This document shows positions 7,834 through 16,148 of a stretch of 49,778 bases of DNA, one piece after another (position 1 is the stretch's first letter; every line of letters starts with the position of its first letter). Below the pieces are notes generated by a model. That model saw nothing but the letters and a program-made list of their open reading frames with translations. It did not search any database and was not told the DNA's origin. The stretch lies in assembly GCA_937928005.1 (NCBI GenBank), contig CALFVD010000078.1, positions 1-49,778 on the forward strand, read 5' to 3'. Position numbers and translations under genes: made by a program. Origin of the DNA: an uncultured Neomegalonema sp. (lineage in GTDB: Bacteria; Pseudomonadota; Alphaproteobacteria; Rhodobacterales; Rhodobacteraceae).

Positions 7834-8772
7834 ATGCGAACCATCACCATCGGCGCGGCACAGATGGGGCCGAACCAGCGGGCCGATACCCGCGCGGATA
7901 TCGTCGCCCGCATGATCGCCCTACTTGACCAAGCCGCCGCACAGGGATGCGACCTCGTCGCCTTCCCCGAACTGGCGCTCACCACCTTCTTCCCCCGCTG
8001 GTACATGCAGGATCAGGCCGAAGTGGATACGTGGTTCGAGCACGCCATGCCCAACGCAGCGACGCAGCCCCTATTCGACCGCGCCCGCCACCACGGCATC
8101 GCCATCAGCTTCGGCTATGCCGAACTGACGCCCGACGGCCACCGCTACAATACCTCGATCCTCACCGACTGCGCGGGCCAGATTGTCGGCAAATATCGCA
8201 AAATCCACCTCCCCGGCCATGACGAGTACGACCCGGAGCGCAGCTTTCAGCACCTCGAAAAACGCTACTTCGAGCCGGGTGATCTGGGTTTCAACGTCTG
8301 GCGCAACATGGATGCGTGGATGGGCTTATGCATCTGCAACGACCGCCGCTGGCCCGAAACCTATCGCGAGATGGGGTTGCAGGGCGTCGAGTTGGTGCTG
8401 CTGGGCTACAACACGCCCTCGGTCAATTCACAGGCGGGCGATGAAGGCCCGGAAAAGCGCCTGTTCCATTCCGAACTTTCGATGCAGGCCGGAGCCTACC
8501 AGAATTCCACATGGGTCATCGGCGTCGCAAAGGGCGGCGATGAAGACGGCCACCCCATGATCGCGGGCAGCGTCATCGTCGATCCCGAAGGCCAGATCGT
8601 CGCCCGCGCCCAGACCGACGGCGACGAACTCCTCGTCCACCCCTGCGACATGGACGCTTGCACCTTCGGCAAACAAACCATCTTCGATTTCAAACGCCAC
8701 CGCCGCCCCGAACATTACGGGCGCATCACCGGGCAAGTGGGGGCGATAACACCGGATGGGAAGGCATTGTGA
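7834..8772 (+). CDS. N-carbamoyl-D-amino-acid hydrolase (nitrilase superfamily)
   Basis: A 312-residue carbon-nitrogen hydrolase that very likely converts N-carbamoyl-D-amino acids to D-amino acid, CO2 and ammonia. The catalytic triad of the Agrobacterium-type enzymes is present: Glu46 in FPELALTTFFPRW, Lys123 in KYRKIHLPG, and Cys168 in CICNDRRWPE. The long blocks HLEKRYFEPGDLGF and MQAGAYQN also match that group closely, and the length is as expected (about 304-312). AGGAG precedes the ATG by 6 bases. The stop overlaps the hydantoinase start (GTGA, 8769-8772), so the two steps are translationally coupled. No signal peptide is visible. Beta-ureidopropionase is a less likely alternative. Confidence 0.92.
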   Translation: MRTITIGAAQMGPNQRADTRADIVARMIALLDQAAAQGCDLVAFPELALTTFFPRWYMQDQAEVDTWFEHAMPNAATQPLFDRARHHGIAISFGYAELTPDGHRYNTSILTDCAGQIVGKYRKIHLPGHDEYDPERSFQHLEKRYFEPGDLGFNVWRNMDAWMGLCICNDRRWPETYREMGLQGVELVLLGYNTPSVNSQAGDEGPEKRLFHSELSMQAGAYQNSTWVIGVAKGGDEDGHPMIAGSVIVDPEGQIVARAQTDGDELLVHPCDMDACTFGKQTIFDFKRHRRPEHYGRITGQVGAITPDGKAL

Positions 8773-10169
8773 CCCTAGACCTCGTTATAACGGGCGGCAC
8801 CATCGCAACGGCAACTGACACGTTTCGCGCCGATATCGGCATCCGGGGCGGGCGCATCGCCGCCATCGGCGAGGGGCTATCCGCCCCTGACACCATCGAC
8901 GCGACCGGCCAACTCGTTCTGCCCGGCGGGATCGAGGCGCATTGCCACATAGCCCAGGAATCCGCCTCCGGCCTGATGACCGCCGATGATTACGAAACCG
9001 GCTCCATCTCCGCTGCCTTCGGCGGTAATTCCAGCTTCATCCCCTTCGCCGCCCAGCAGCGCGGCCAGTCCGTCGCCGATACCATCGCGCTTTATGACAG
9101 CCGCGCGACGGGCAAATCGGTGATTGATTACAGCTATCACCTCATCATCACCGACCCAACAGAACAGGCCGTCACCACCGATCTTCCGGCGGCCTTCACG
9201 CGGGGCATCACCTCGTTCAAGGTCTTCATGACCTACCCCCTCTTGGCCGTGGACGACACCCAGTTCCTCGCCGTCCTTGCCTGCGCCGCCGAGCATGGTG
9301 CGCTCACGATGGTCCATGCCGAGAATATGGGTATCATCGCCAAGGCCACCGCCGACCTGCTCGCCGCCGGAAAGACCGCCCCCAAATATCACGCTCCCAG
9401 CCATCCCCCGCTGGCCGAGATTGAGGCGATCAACCGCGCCATCTGCCTCGCCCGCACGGCGGATGCCCCCCTCCTGATCGTCCATGTCTCCACGCCGGAA
9501 GGGGCCGCGCTGGTGCGCGAGGCGCGGGCGGCGGGCCAGCCGATCTACGGCGAAACCTGCCCGCAATACCTGTTCCTGACGGCGGATGACATCGACCGCC
9601 CCGGCTACGAGGGCGCGAAATACGTCTGCTCGCCCCCCTTGCGCGACGAAGCGACCCAACAGGCGCTGTGGCGCGCCATCGAGACAGAATCCCTCTCCCT
9701 CGTCTCCTCGGACCATGCCCCCTACCGCTATGACGACACCGGAAAATTCGCCGCCAGCCCCGCGCCGACCTTTGCCCAGATTGCCAATGGAATGCCGGGG
9801 ATCGAGCTGCGCCTACCCATGCTGTTCTCCGCCGGAGTGCGAACGGGCCGGATCACTCTCAACCAGTTCGTCGCCTATGCCGCCACCAACGCCGCGCGCC
9901 TCTACGGAATGCCCCGCAAAGGCACCATCGCCATTGGCGCGGATGCCGATATCGCGATCTGGAACCCTGATGAGACGCGCGTTGTCCGCCATGCTGATCT
10001 GCATGACGCGATGGATTATACCCCCTATGAAGGGATGGGCGTCACCGGCTGGCCCGTCACCGTGCTGAACCGGGGCCGTCGCATCGTCGAGAACGGCGCA
10101 TTGCTGGCGAAGCCCGGAGATGGGGCGTTCGTCGTCCGCGAACCGCATAGGAAAACCGCCCATGCATGA
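8769..10169 (+). CDS. D-hydantoinase / dihydropyrimidinase-family amidohydrolase
   Basis: A 466-residue cyclic amidohydrolase that opens hydantoin or dihydropyrimidine rings to N-carbamoyl amino acids. Residues of the binuclear metal site are visible: His58 and His60 (EAHCH), carboxylated Lys151 (SFKVFM), His183 (VHAEN), His239 (IVHVS) and Asp315 (SSDHAPY). The GTG start at 8769 overlaps the carbamoylase stop; longer frames run back into that gene and are rejected. The middle of the first metal motif is HCH rather than the usual HTH, and the loop after it (IAQESASGLMTADDYE) differs from well-studied enzymes, so substrate range may differ. It overlaps the next gene by 8 bases. Confidence 0.9.
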   Translation: MTLDLVITGGTIATATDTFRADIGIRGGRIAAIGEGLSAPDTIDATGQLVLPGGIEAHCHIAQESASGLMTADDYETGSISAAFGGNSSFIPFAAQQRGQSVADTIALYDSRATGKSVIDYSYHLIITDPTEQAVTTDLPAAFTRGITSFKVFMTYPLLAVDDTQFLAVLACAAEHGALTMVHAENMGIIAKATADLLAAGKTAPKYHAPSHPPLAEIEAINRAICLARTADAPLLIVHVSTPEGAALVREARAAGQPIYGETCPQYLFLTADDIDRPGYEGAKYVCSPPLRDEATQQALWRAIETESLSLVSSDHAPYRYDDTGKFAASPAPTFAQIANGMPGIELRLPMLFSAGVRTGRITLNQFVAYAATNAARLYGMPRKGTIAIGADADIAIWNPDETRVVRHADLHDAMDYTPYEGMGVTGWPVTVLNRGRRIVENGALLAKPGDGAFVVREPHRKTAHA

Positions 10170-11295
10170 TCTCCTCCTCACCGGCGCGCGCATCATCGAC
10201 CCGGCCAGCGGCCTCGACGCCATCACCGATATCGCCTTCACAGACGGTAAGGTCGCGGCCATTGGCGCAGATATCGGCCCCGCTAAGGATACCCGCGATG
10301 TCACCGGCCATATCGTCACCCCCGGCCTGATCGACCTGCACACCCATGTCTATTGGGGCGGCACCTCGCTGGGCATCGACGCGGTGGAATTCTGCCGTAC
10401 CAGTGCCGTCACAACCGCCGTCGATACCGGCAGCGCGGGGCCGGGCAATTTCGCCGGGTTTCGTCGCCACGTCATCGACCCGTCGCCCGTGCGCATCCTC
10501 GCCTATCTGCATGTCAGCCATGCGGGCATCTTCGGCTTTTCCAACCGCGTGATGGTGGGCGAGAGCGAGGATCTGCGCCTCATGGACCCCATCACCACAG
10601 CGGAAGTGGCCGATGCCAACCGTGACGTGATCGTCGGCATCAAGGTCCGTTTGGGCCGCCACACTTCCGGCATCCACGGCATGACGCCCTTTGAATATGC
10701 GCTACAGGTGGCCGAAGAAACTGCCCTGCCGATTATGGTCCATATCGACGAGCCGCCGCCATCTTATGAAGGCGTCGTCGCCCGGATGCGCCCCGGCGAT
10801 GTGCTGACCCATTGCTTCCGCCCCTTCCGCAACACGCCCTTGGCGGCGGATGGTTCGGTACGGGCCGAAGTTCTCGCCGCCCGCGAACGCGGCGTGATCT
10901 TCGATATTGGGCATGGCATGGCGTCCTTCTGCTTCCGCACGGCGCGGGGGATGCTGGATGCCGGGTTCGCGCCCGACACCATCAGTTCCGATGTTCATGC
11001 CCTATGCATCGACGGCCCCGCCTTCGATCAGGTAACGACCCTCTCGAAATTCCTCGCGCTAGGCATGGATTTGCCCGCCGTCATCGCCCGCAGCACGACC
11101 GCCCCCGCCGCCGCGTTGAGACGCCCCGATCTTGGCACCCTCGCCATCGGCGCAATAGGCGAAGCCGCGATCCTGTCGCTGGAGGAAGGCGATTTCACCT
11201 TTACCGATGCCGTCGGCGGCGCGCTCTCCGGCACGCAGCGTATTACCGCCGCAGGCGTCGTTCTTGGTGGCAAATGGTGGCACCCAACAACGTGA
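10162..11295 (+). CDS. COG3964-type amidohydrolase/deacetylase metallohydrolase
   Basis: A 378-residue amidohydrolase-superfamily enzyme of the group once called dihydroorotase-like (COG3964). Metal ligands visible are His60 and His62 (DLHTHVYWGG), the bridging Lys in VGIKVRLG, His in IMVHIDEPPP, His in VLTHCFRP, and Asp in SSDVHA. Some members of this group hydrolyse acetylated alpha-hydroxy acids rather than dihydroorotate, so the substrate is open. The ATG at 10162 lies inside the end of the hydantoinase gene (8-bp overlap), so it belongs to the same operon. Here it may process an acylated or cyclic intermediate linked to the D-amino acid product; that role is inferred from context only. 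Confidence 0.85.
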   Translation: MHDLLLTGARIIDPASGLDAITDIAFTDGKVAAIGADIGPAKDTRDVTGHIVTPGLIDLHTHVYWGGTSLGIDAVEFCRTSAVTTAVDTGSAGPGNFAGFRRHVIDPSPVRILAYLHVSHAGIFGFSNRVMVGESEDLRLMDPITTAEVADANRDVIVGIKVRLGRHTSGIHGMTPFEYALQVAEETALPIMVHIDEPPPSYEGVVARMRPGDVLTHCFRPFRNTPLAADGSVRAEVLAARERGVIFDIGHGMASFCFRTARGMLDAGFAPDTISSDVHALCIDGPAFDQVTTLSKFLALGMDLPAVIARSTTAPAAALRRPDLGTLAIGAIGEAAILSLEEGDFTFTDAVGGALSGTQRITAAGVVLGGKWWHPTT

Positions 11296-11375
11296 CCTGT
11301 GCCATAATGTTTCATCGTGACATTTCTCTATTACCCCTTAGAACAGAGGTATACGAGAATAAGAGGGCAACGATA

Positions 11376-12251
11376 ATGACGACAAAGACAAAATTCCTGA
11401 TTTCTGCAGCGGTCGCTCTGGCACTAACCGGGTGCCAAAATACGATGCTCGATACGACGGCGTCCAGCAAGGCGTCCGTGGGCGATGACGTCATCGCGAG
11501 CCAGCGCCTTGCGCTCGCCACCAGCACCGCTGGCACCGGCACTGGGCCACAAGCCCCCCGCGACCTCGAAACGCTCGCTGGCGCGAACCCGGTCCGCTTC
11601 GCCACTGCACCGGTCTACACCTCGATGAACCTGTGCAACATCCACTTCCACGAGAATGCCGAGCACCGGGGCGGTGAATTCACCACCTATGCCGGTAACG
11701 GCGATGGCAAAGGCGCGGGCACAGGCTTCCGCTACAACGGCACCCTGTCCCCGGCGGAGGTCACACCCTATGGCCGCGTCGTTGGCGCAGGCAAATACGG
11801 CGATCTGGCCCCCGGCGATACGATTGAGTTGCATTACGTGCATACCAGCGCGCCGATTACGCCGGGTCCGACCTTGGGATCGTGCCTCAGCGACGACGTG
11901 CCGGAACCGTTCCTCCGCGTGGAAACGCAGGTCTACGTGCTGGTCAACGACGAGACCGCCGCCGACTTTGTCGAGCTTAACCGTGTCGAGAATATCGGCG
12001 GTCTGTATCAGGCGGTCAATATCCCCAACGATACCGGCACGCCAATCCAGTATGCAGGCTCGACCACCGGGCCGACCTATAACGAGAAACCCTCGCCTTT
12101 CAAGGTGTCGTGGAGTGTTCGCCCCCGGATCAAGAAGGTCTCGATCACCAGCGTCGAGAGATGGCTTGCCAGCAATATCTTCGAGGAGAAAGACGCCCAC
12201 GGCGTGCGCAATCTGGTCGTGAATCCAGAGCTGATCTCCTCGATCAACTGA
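11376..12251 (+). CDS. Delta-class carbonic anhydrase, lipoprotein
   Basis: A 291-residue exported protein. Residues 1-19 are a lipoprotein signal with lipobox LTGC (Cys20), so it should be anchored in a membrane facing the periplasm or outside. The mature part has the hallmarks I know from bacterial delta-class carbonic anhydrases: NLCNIHFHENAEHRGGEF (His90, His92 and His97, candidate zinc ligands), the block YVHTSA, then PGPTLGSCLS, QVYVLVND, GTPIQYAGSTTGP, FKVSWSVRP, and HGVRNLV near the end. It hydrates CO2 reversibly; an external location would supply bicarbonate or balance pH. AAGAGGG lies 8 bases before the ATG. It is 80 bp after the amidohydrolase and may have its own promoter. Confidence 0.88.
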   Translation: MTTKTKFLISAAVALALTGCQNTMLDTTASSKASVGDDVIASQRLALATSTAGTGTGPQAPRDLETLAGANPVRFATAPVYTSMNLCNIHFHENAEHRGGEFTTYAGNGDGKGAGTGFRYNGTLSPAEVTPYGRVVGAGKYGDLAPGDTIELHYVHTSAPITPGPTLGSCLSDDVPEPFLRVETQVYVLVNDETAADFVELNRVENIGGLYQAVNIPNDTGTPIQYAGSTTGPTYNEKPSPFKVSWSVRPRIKKVSITSVERWLASNIFEEKDAHGVRNLVVNPELISSIN

Positions 12252-12275
12252 TACCTTCGACCAAATCAGTAACCT

Positions 12276-12308
12276 GCATCCCCGGCGCAAGGCCGGGGAT
12301 GCTTTATT
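12276..12308. terminator. Rho-independent terminator between convergent genes
   Basis: A perfect 11-bp stem, GCATCCCCGGC / GCCGGGGATGC, with a 5-base loop (GCAAG, 12287-12291), followed by TTTATT on the plus strand. It closes the carbonic anhydrase transcript and lies 30 bp from the end of the convergent LysE gene. It is one member of the CCCCGG...CCGGGG hairpin family seen elsewhere in the window. Confidence 0.8.
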
Positions 12309-12332
12309 CAAGCGTGTTGTGTTTAAGTTGGT

Positions 12333-12923
12333 TTACATCTGCGCATAGACCGCAAGCCCCACAACCAGCAGCATCGACACCGCCATCGCAACGTTGATCC
12401 CTCGCTGCGTCCGCGCGGGCAGGTCCAGCCGCCGCAGCGTCACCCCCGCCCATAACCATGCCAAATGCAGCACGACCCAAATCGCATCCATGATGATGAT
12501 CTTGATGATGATCTCGGCCACCGGCGCTTCGGGCATAAAAGCAAATCCCGAAAACAGCGCGGTACTGACGGCATAGGCTTTGGGATTTATCGCCTGAAGC
12601 GCCAGCCCATCGCGCACCCCCGGCGCTCGGCTCGCCTCGATGAAGGCCAGTTTCGACCCTGCAAACGCGATCTTTGCGGCCAGATACAGCAGATACATCA
12701 CCGATGCCCAAGCCAGCACCGTGCGCAACCACGGCACCGCCAGCGCCGTTGCCGCAATCCCCGATATCACCAAGAGCGCCACGGTATTATGCCCGATGAA
12801 CAGCCCCGTGATATATCGCAGACCGGGCTTATAGCCATAGGCCGACCCAATCCCCGCCACCGACAGAACCCCCGGTCCCGGCGTGATGATGAGAAAGAAG
12901 ACGGCGAGGGCAAATTCGATCAT
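12333..12923 (-). CDS. LysE/RhtB-family amino-acid exporter
   Basis: A 196-residue inner-membrane protein with about six hydrophobic segments. The family signature near the N-terminus is present (FFLIITPGPGVLSVAG), as is the conserved NPKAYAVS segment in the middle. Relatives export lysine, threonine, homoserine or other amino acids and metabolites; the substrate here is not predictable. It stands alone: the surface-polysaccharide operon upstream on the same strand ends at a terminator (12984-13019), and its 3' end faces the carbonic anhydrase gene across a shared terminator. Confidence 0.88.
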   Translation of the reverse strand: MIEFALAVFFLIITPGPGVLSVAGIGSAYGYKPGLRYITGLFIGHNTVALLVISGIAATALAVPWLRTVLAWASVMYLLYLAAKIAFAGSKLAFIEASRAPGVRDGLALQAINPKAYAVSTALFSGFAFMPEAPVAEIIIKIIIMDAIWVVLHLAWLWAGVTLRRLDLPARTQRGINVAMAVSMLLVVGLAVYAQM

Positions 12924-12983
12924 GGGAAAAGGGGTAGCAGGCGCTTCACGACACGGAAAGAGCCGTTACACATCCCATACTGC

Positions 12984-13019
12984 CCAAAAAGTCACCGGAG
13001 CGCGAAACCACGCCCCGGT
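12984..13019 (-). terminator. Terminator of the polysaccharide operon
   Basis: On the minus strand the sequence 13019-12994 forms an 11-bp stem (ACCGGGGCGTG with CGCGCTCCGGT, including G-U pairs) and is followed by GACTTTTT. The same sequence on the plus strand has an A-C mismatch, so the signal is directed to the minus strand, downstream of the flippase gene. Confidence 0.72.
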
Positions 13020-13115
13020 CTTTAGATTATACCGGTGCCTTGGCGATTTACCGTTATGGGACTTCCCTCCCCGGCCTTGATCCTACCGGCTTCACACATC
13101 TGATTGCGAATGAAT

Positions 13116-14414
13116 CTAATTTCCAATCTTAATAAGACGTCTGGCAAGGATCATCCCAGGGATACAAATGCACAGAATATAGGCAGCCACCGTTGCCCAT
13201 ATCGCCCCAGCGGCACCGATTCTTTGGATTAGGATGATGCTGAGCGGTAAGTTCACAATCATCATCGCAATGTTCATATAAATCTGTGGGTAGCGGATAT
13301 CCAGGCTGACCAGCAGGGTCGAAATAACCCCAACTACGACCAGAACAGGCGCATAGGCCACCATCCCCAGCAACAATAGTGGATAATCGCTAAAATTACG
13401 CCCAATCCACAGATTAAGGACAGGCTCCTGCACGAGGTATAAGAAGGTCGTAAATATTAGCCCCGCAACAATAGACAGCCCTAGCGTCCAATAGAATGTG
13501 CGCCGAACCCAAGCATTGTCTCCCGCCGCTTTGCGGGCCGCAAATTTAGGCCAGAGGACCATAAGAAACAAGTTTACCACCATGTAAGGCATAGTGAACA
13601 ACTGCGAAAAGATAGCATAGGGTGTGATCTGGGCTACATCGGTGAATATGCCAATCAACAGTTGATCCGCATTGATGGCAAATGCCTGCGTCAACGAAAT
13701 GCAAAAGAATACAAACCCCGCGCCCAGCAATGTGCGCCCTGTACTCCACTCGAATTCCTTCATGCTCAGGGCAAACTGTCGTTCGCGCAACAGGAAGAAA
13801 AGCGAGCCGAGCGCCTTGACCACCATGGGCGTCAGTAGAGCCGCGCAGCCGAATGCCGCAATGCCTAGATCAAATGCCCGAACCAGCAGCAAAGCTGGCA
13901 CAATCGATGCAAAGGCCGCCGCATCCCACAGTCCAACTCCCGTCGCGCGGCTTAGGCCCATTCGGAACTTGAGGACGACATTGACCGGCATAGTAAGAGT
14001 TAAGGCCAGCACCGCTATTGCAGCGATGACCGTTGCATCCCCTCCCAGCGCCTCACCGTTGAACTCGAGGATCGCACCCCAATCGACAAGAAAGGACATT
14101 GGCAACAGGATGGCCAGAAGCAGCACAGCCACACCAGTCGTGATTAGGAAACCCGTAGACAAGATTACCGATAATGCCCGATTATCCCCTGCGGCGCGTG
14201 CGCGGGCCGCTGCACTGATCAGGCCGTAACTGATCCCGCCGTCGGCCACACCGTTGAGCATTAACACAGAGGACGTGATCGCCGCCCATAGGCCGTAACG
14301 CACCTCGCCCAGATATCCCAGTGCCAGTGGCACAATCAGCAAATTAGCCGCAATCGACGACGCTCTGGCTAAACCTAGGGCAGCAGCAGGGCCAAAAAGG
14401 GATGATTTTGACAT
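13116..14414 (-). CDS. Wzx-like polysaccharide flippase
   Basis: A 432-residue polytopic membrane protein with 12 or more hydrophobic segments, few charged residues inside them, and the general pattern of O-antigen or exopolysaccharide translocases of the MOP superfamily. It would move lipid-linked repeat units across the inner membrane. The ATG at 14414 is preferred to a TTG one codon earlier. It is the last gene of the minus-strand polysaccharide operon. Sequence identity in this family is low, so the call rests on topology and neighbours. Confidence 0.8.
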   Translation of the reverse strand: MSKSSLFGPAAALGLARASSIAANLLIVPLALGYLGEVRYGLWAAITSSVLMLNGVADGGISYGLISAAARARAAGDNRALSVILSTGFLITTGVAVLLLAILLPMSFLVDWGAILEFNGEALGGDATVIAAIAVLALTLTMPVNVVLKFRMGLSRATGVGLWDAAAFASIVPALLLVRAFDLGIAAFGCAALLTPMVVKALGSLFFLLRERQFALSMKEFEWSTGRTLLGAGFVFFCISLTQAFAINADQLLIGIFTDVAQITPYAIFSQLFTMPYMVVNLFLMVLWPKFAARKAAGDNAWVRRTFYWTLGLSIVAGLIFTTFLYLVQEPVLNLWIGRNFSDYPLLLLGMVAYAPVLVVVGVISTLLVSLDIRYPQIYMNIAMMIVNLPLSIILIQRIGAAGAIWATVAAYILCICIPGMILARRLIKIGN

Positions 14415-14511
14415 CAATTCGCAGTATTAAAGTAATTTCGAGGACAATAAATAATGTATTGGCCGGTTTGGAAACTGCGGCAAAATAAAAATACGATGCA
14501 TTCTGAATACC

Positions 14512-15402
14512 TTAAGCGAGCCGTGGATCACTATCAGGGCCGCTTAAGATCCTTTCATGCACGTACCAGGCATCGAACGCCGAATGATTCATCAGAACCC
14601 GACGATAACCATGCGGCGTCAGCATCGCATCGAGCTGAGCAATCTTTTCTTTATTAAAATTATGCTCGATGGCCATAAACCCAAATTCCCAAGCGCCAAG
14701 ATCGAGGCTTTCGAGAATCGCGATCTCATTGCCTTCGGTATCAAGAGACAAGAAATCGATGGACCGAGGTGCCTGCGCTTCCTCAAGGATCTGGGACAAG
14801 GGAGCGATTTCGACATCGTAAGTGATGACATTACCGCCGCGAGCCTGCGCTTGCGTTTCATCAAGGCTGGAGAATTCACCCTCCACATGCTCAGAAAAAC
14901 GCACATGCGTCTGATCGGAAAGACCAGCCGCTCGCGTGTCTAATCTCGCCTTACGGTTTGCGCGTATGTTGTCATGCGATGACCGGTTAGGCTCGACCAG
15001 AAGCCCGCCCCATCCGAACGCCTCTTCGAGCATGTAGGTGTTCGAGATATCGACTCCGTTTCCGACACCAACCTCGACGAAATATCCATCACGCTTTTCA
15101 TTATGCACGAGCAAGCAGACGAGATCTTGAAGGATCTGCGACCGCGAGATGGAAAAATGCCGCTGCATAAGGTCCGCGCTATTAGGCGAGAGCGTACCGG
15201 CGATGCGTGTAGCGGTCAGGAACCGCTGGAAAACCGCATTATCAGCACGGGCTAGGCGCATCGCGTAATTCTGCGCAGCGATATTCTCTGGGTCGGCGGC
15301 AATCGCCTTCGCAGCAAGGTTGGACGATTTTCCCATGCGTGCCATCAGGAGCAATGCAGGCGAGAAAAGACTACCGGCAGCTTGGCGTATGTGTGAACTC
15401 AT
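14512..15402 (-). CDS. FkbM-family methyltransferase (second of two)
   Basis: A 296-residue protein with a class I S-adenosylmethionine fold. SRSQILQDLVCLL introduces the domain; YFVEVGVGNGVDISNT is the SAM-binding glycine-rich loop; LLVEPN is the acidic strand-2 motif; and FLSLDTEGNEIAILESLDL matches the conserved FkbM DxxGxExxxL block. It probably O-methylates a sugar of the surface polysaccharide. The first 90 residues lie outside the domain and have no recognised fold. It ends 97 bp before the flippase and starts 9 bp after the other FkbM gene. The two copies are only distantly similar, so they probably methylate different positions. Confidence 0.82.
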   Translation of the reverse strand: MSSHIRQAAGSLFSPALLLMARMGKSSNLAAKAIAADPENIAAQNYAMRLARADNAVFQRFLTATRIAGTLSPNSADLMQRHFSISRSQILQDLVCLLVHNEKRDGYFVEVGVGNGVDISNTYMLEEAFGWGGLLVEPNRSSHDNIRANRKARLDTRAAGLSDQTHVRFSEHVEGEFSSLDETQAQARGGNVITYDVEIAPLSQILEEAQAPRSIDFLSLDTEGNEIAILESLDLGAWEFGFMAIEHNFNKEKIAQLDAMLTPHGYRRVLMNHSAFDAWYVHERILSGPDSDPRLA

Positions 15403-15411
15403 GGGATATTC

Positions 15412-16116
15412 CTAGCGAAAATAAATGGCGTCGAATTGAAGAAGGCGGTGGGTTTCAGCACTTCGGAACCCGGTTTCCAGATCCCACAGATCAAACCCCT
15501 TTTCGCGGATCGTGGCATCCACGGCCAGATATGTATGCTGGCCCTCGTATAGCGGGGTGACGCTCATTTCTGACAACACGCCAACCACTTGAGGCAAAAT
15601 GGGGATCGCACCGAGTAGCACTTCCATCTCCGCGCCCTGCACATCCATCTTGAGAAACATCCGCTTCCCTGCAATTCCGAGATCGGCAAGCGCGGTTTCC
15701 AGAGTGTGCATTGGAACGGTGATGCGTTTTTCATCTTGAAAACTAATGCCTTCAGCCCGTAGCGAAGGGTCCGGCGCGTGTAATGATGAGCTGACCGCAT
15801 TGTCGGCCACGTTGAAAACTGTTTCACCATTGCGATCAGCTACAGCCATGCGCGGCGCAACCGTCCATGCCTCATCGGCCCGCGCCGTATCGCTGAGGGT
15901 CGCGTGGGTGTCGGGTAATGCCTCGAACGAGACGACCTCTCCTCGATAGCCCATATCGCGCAATGAGCACGTAAACTGGCCAAGATTCGCACCTATATCG
16001 AGCACACAATCGATATTATGACGTTCGAGATAAGATACGAGACGCACCGTCTGATCGTTCTGGGGGCGATGTCGCCTTATGTCGATTCCAACCTTGCGGA
16101 ATAGTGTCTTGATCAT
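15412..16116 (-). CDS. FkbM-family methyltransferase (first of two)
   Basis: A 234-residue SAM-dependent methyltransferase. The order is VLDIGANLGQFTCSLR (SAM loop), VVSFEALPD (acidic motif), NAVSSSL, then FLKMDVQGAEMEVLLGA, the FkbM block with the catalytic-region Asp and Glu. It ends QFDAIYFR, typical of the family. It probably methylates a sugar hydroxyl of the polysaccharide. The ATG at 16116 is preferred to an upstream TTG at 16143 because the protein then starts with the usual short basic lead. The next gene begins 9 bp downstream, and the glycosyltransferase ends 32 bp upstream, so these are one transcription unit. Confidence 0.87.
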   Translation of the reverse strand: MIKTLFRKVGIDIRRHRPQNDQTVRLVSYLERHNIDCVLDIGANLGQFTCSLRDMGYRGEVVSFEALPDTHATLSDTARADEAWTVAPRMAVADRNGETVFNVADNAVSSSLHAPDPSLRAEGISFQDEKRITVPMHTLETALADLGIAGKRMFLKMDVQGAEMEVLLGAIPILPQVVGVLSEMSVTPLYEGQHTYLAVDATIREKGFDLWDLETGFRSAETHRLLQFDAIYFR

Positions 16117-16148
16117 CGCGTTGCTATCGCTCCATCTCGGCAAAAATC

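Noticed and set aside
8658-8768. Longer hydantoinase start inside the carbamoylase gene
   Set aside because: The extra 37 residues are a shadow of the carbamoylase frame; the GTG at 8769 matches the family start.
10812-11375. In-frame extension of the carbonic anhydrase upstream of 11376
   Set aside because: It lies over the amidohydrolase gene in another frame; the lipoprotein signal begins exactly at the ATG at 11376.
13020-13115. Signal recognition particle RNA or another known small RNA
   Set aside because: The conserved SRP core (GGAAGG...AGCAGCC) is absent, and no known RNA class was recognised.
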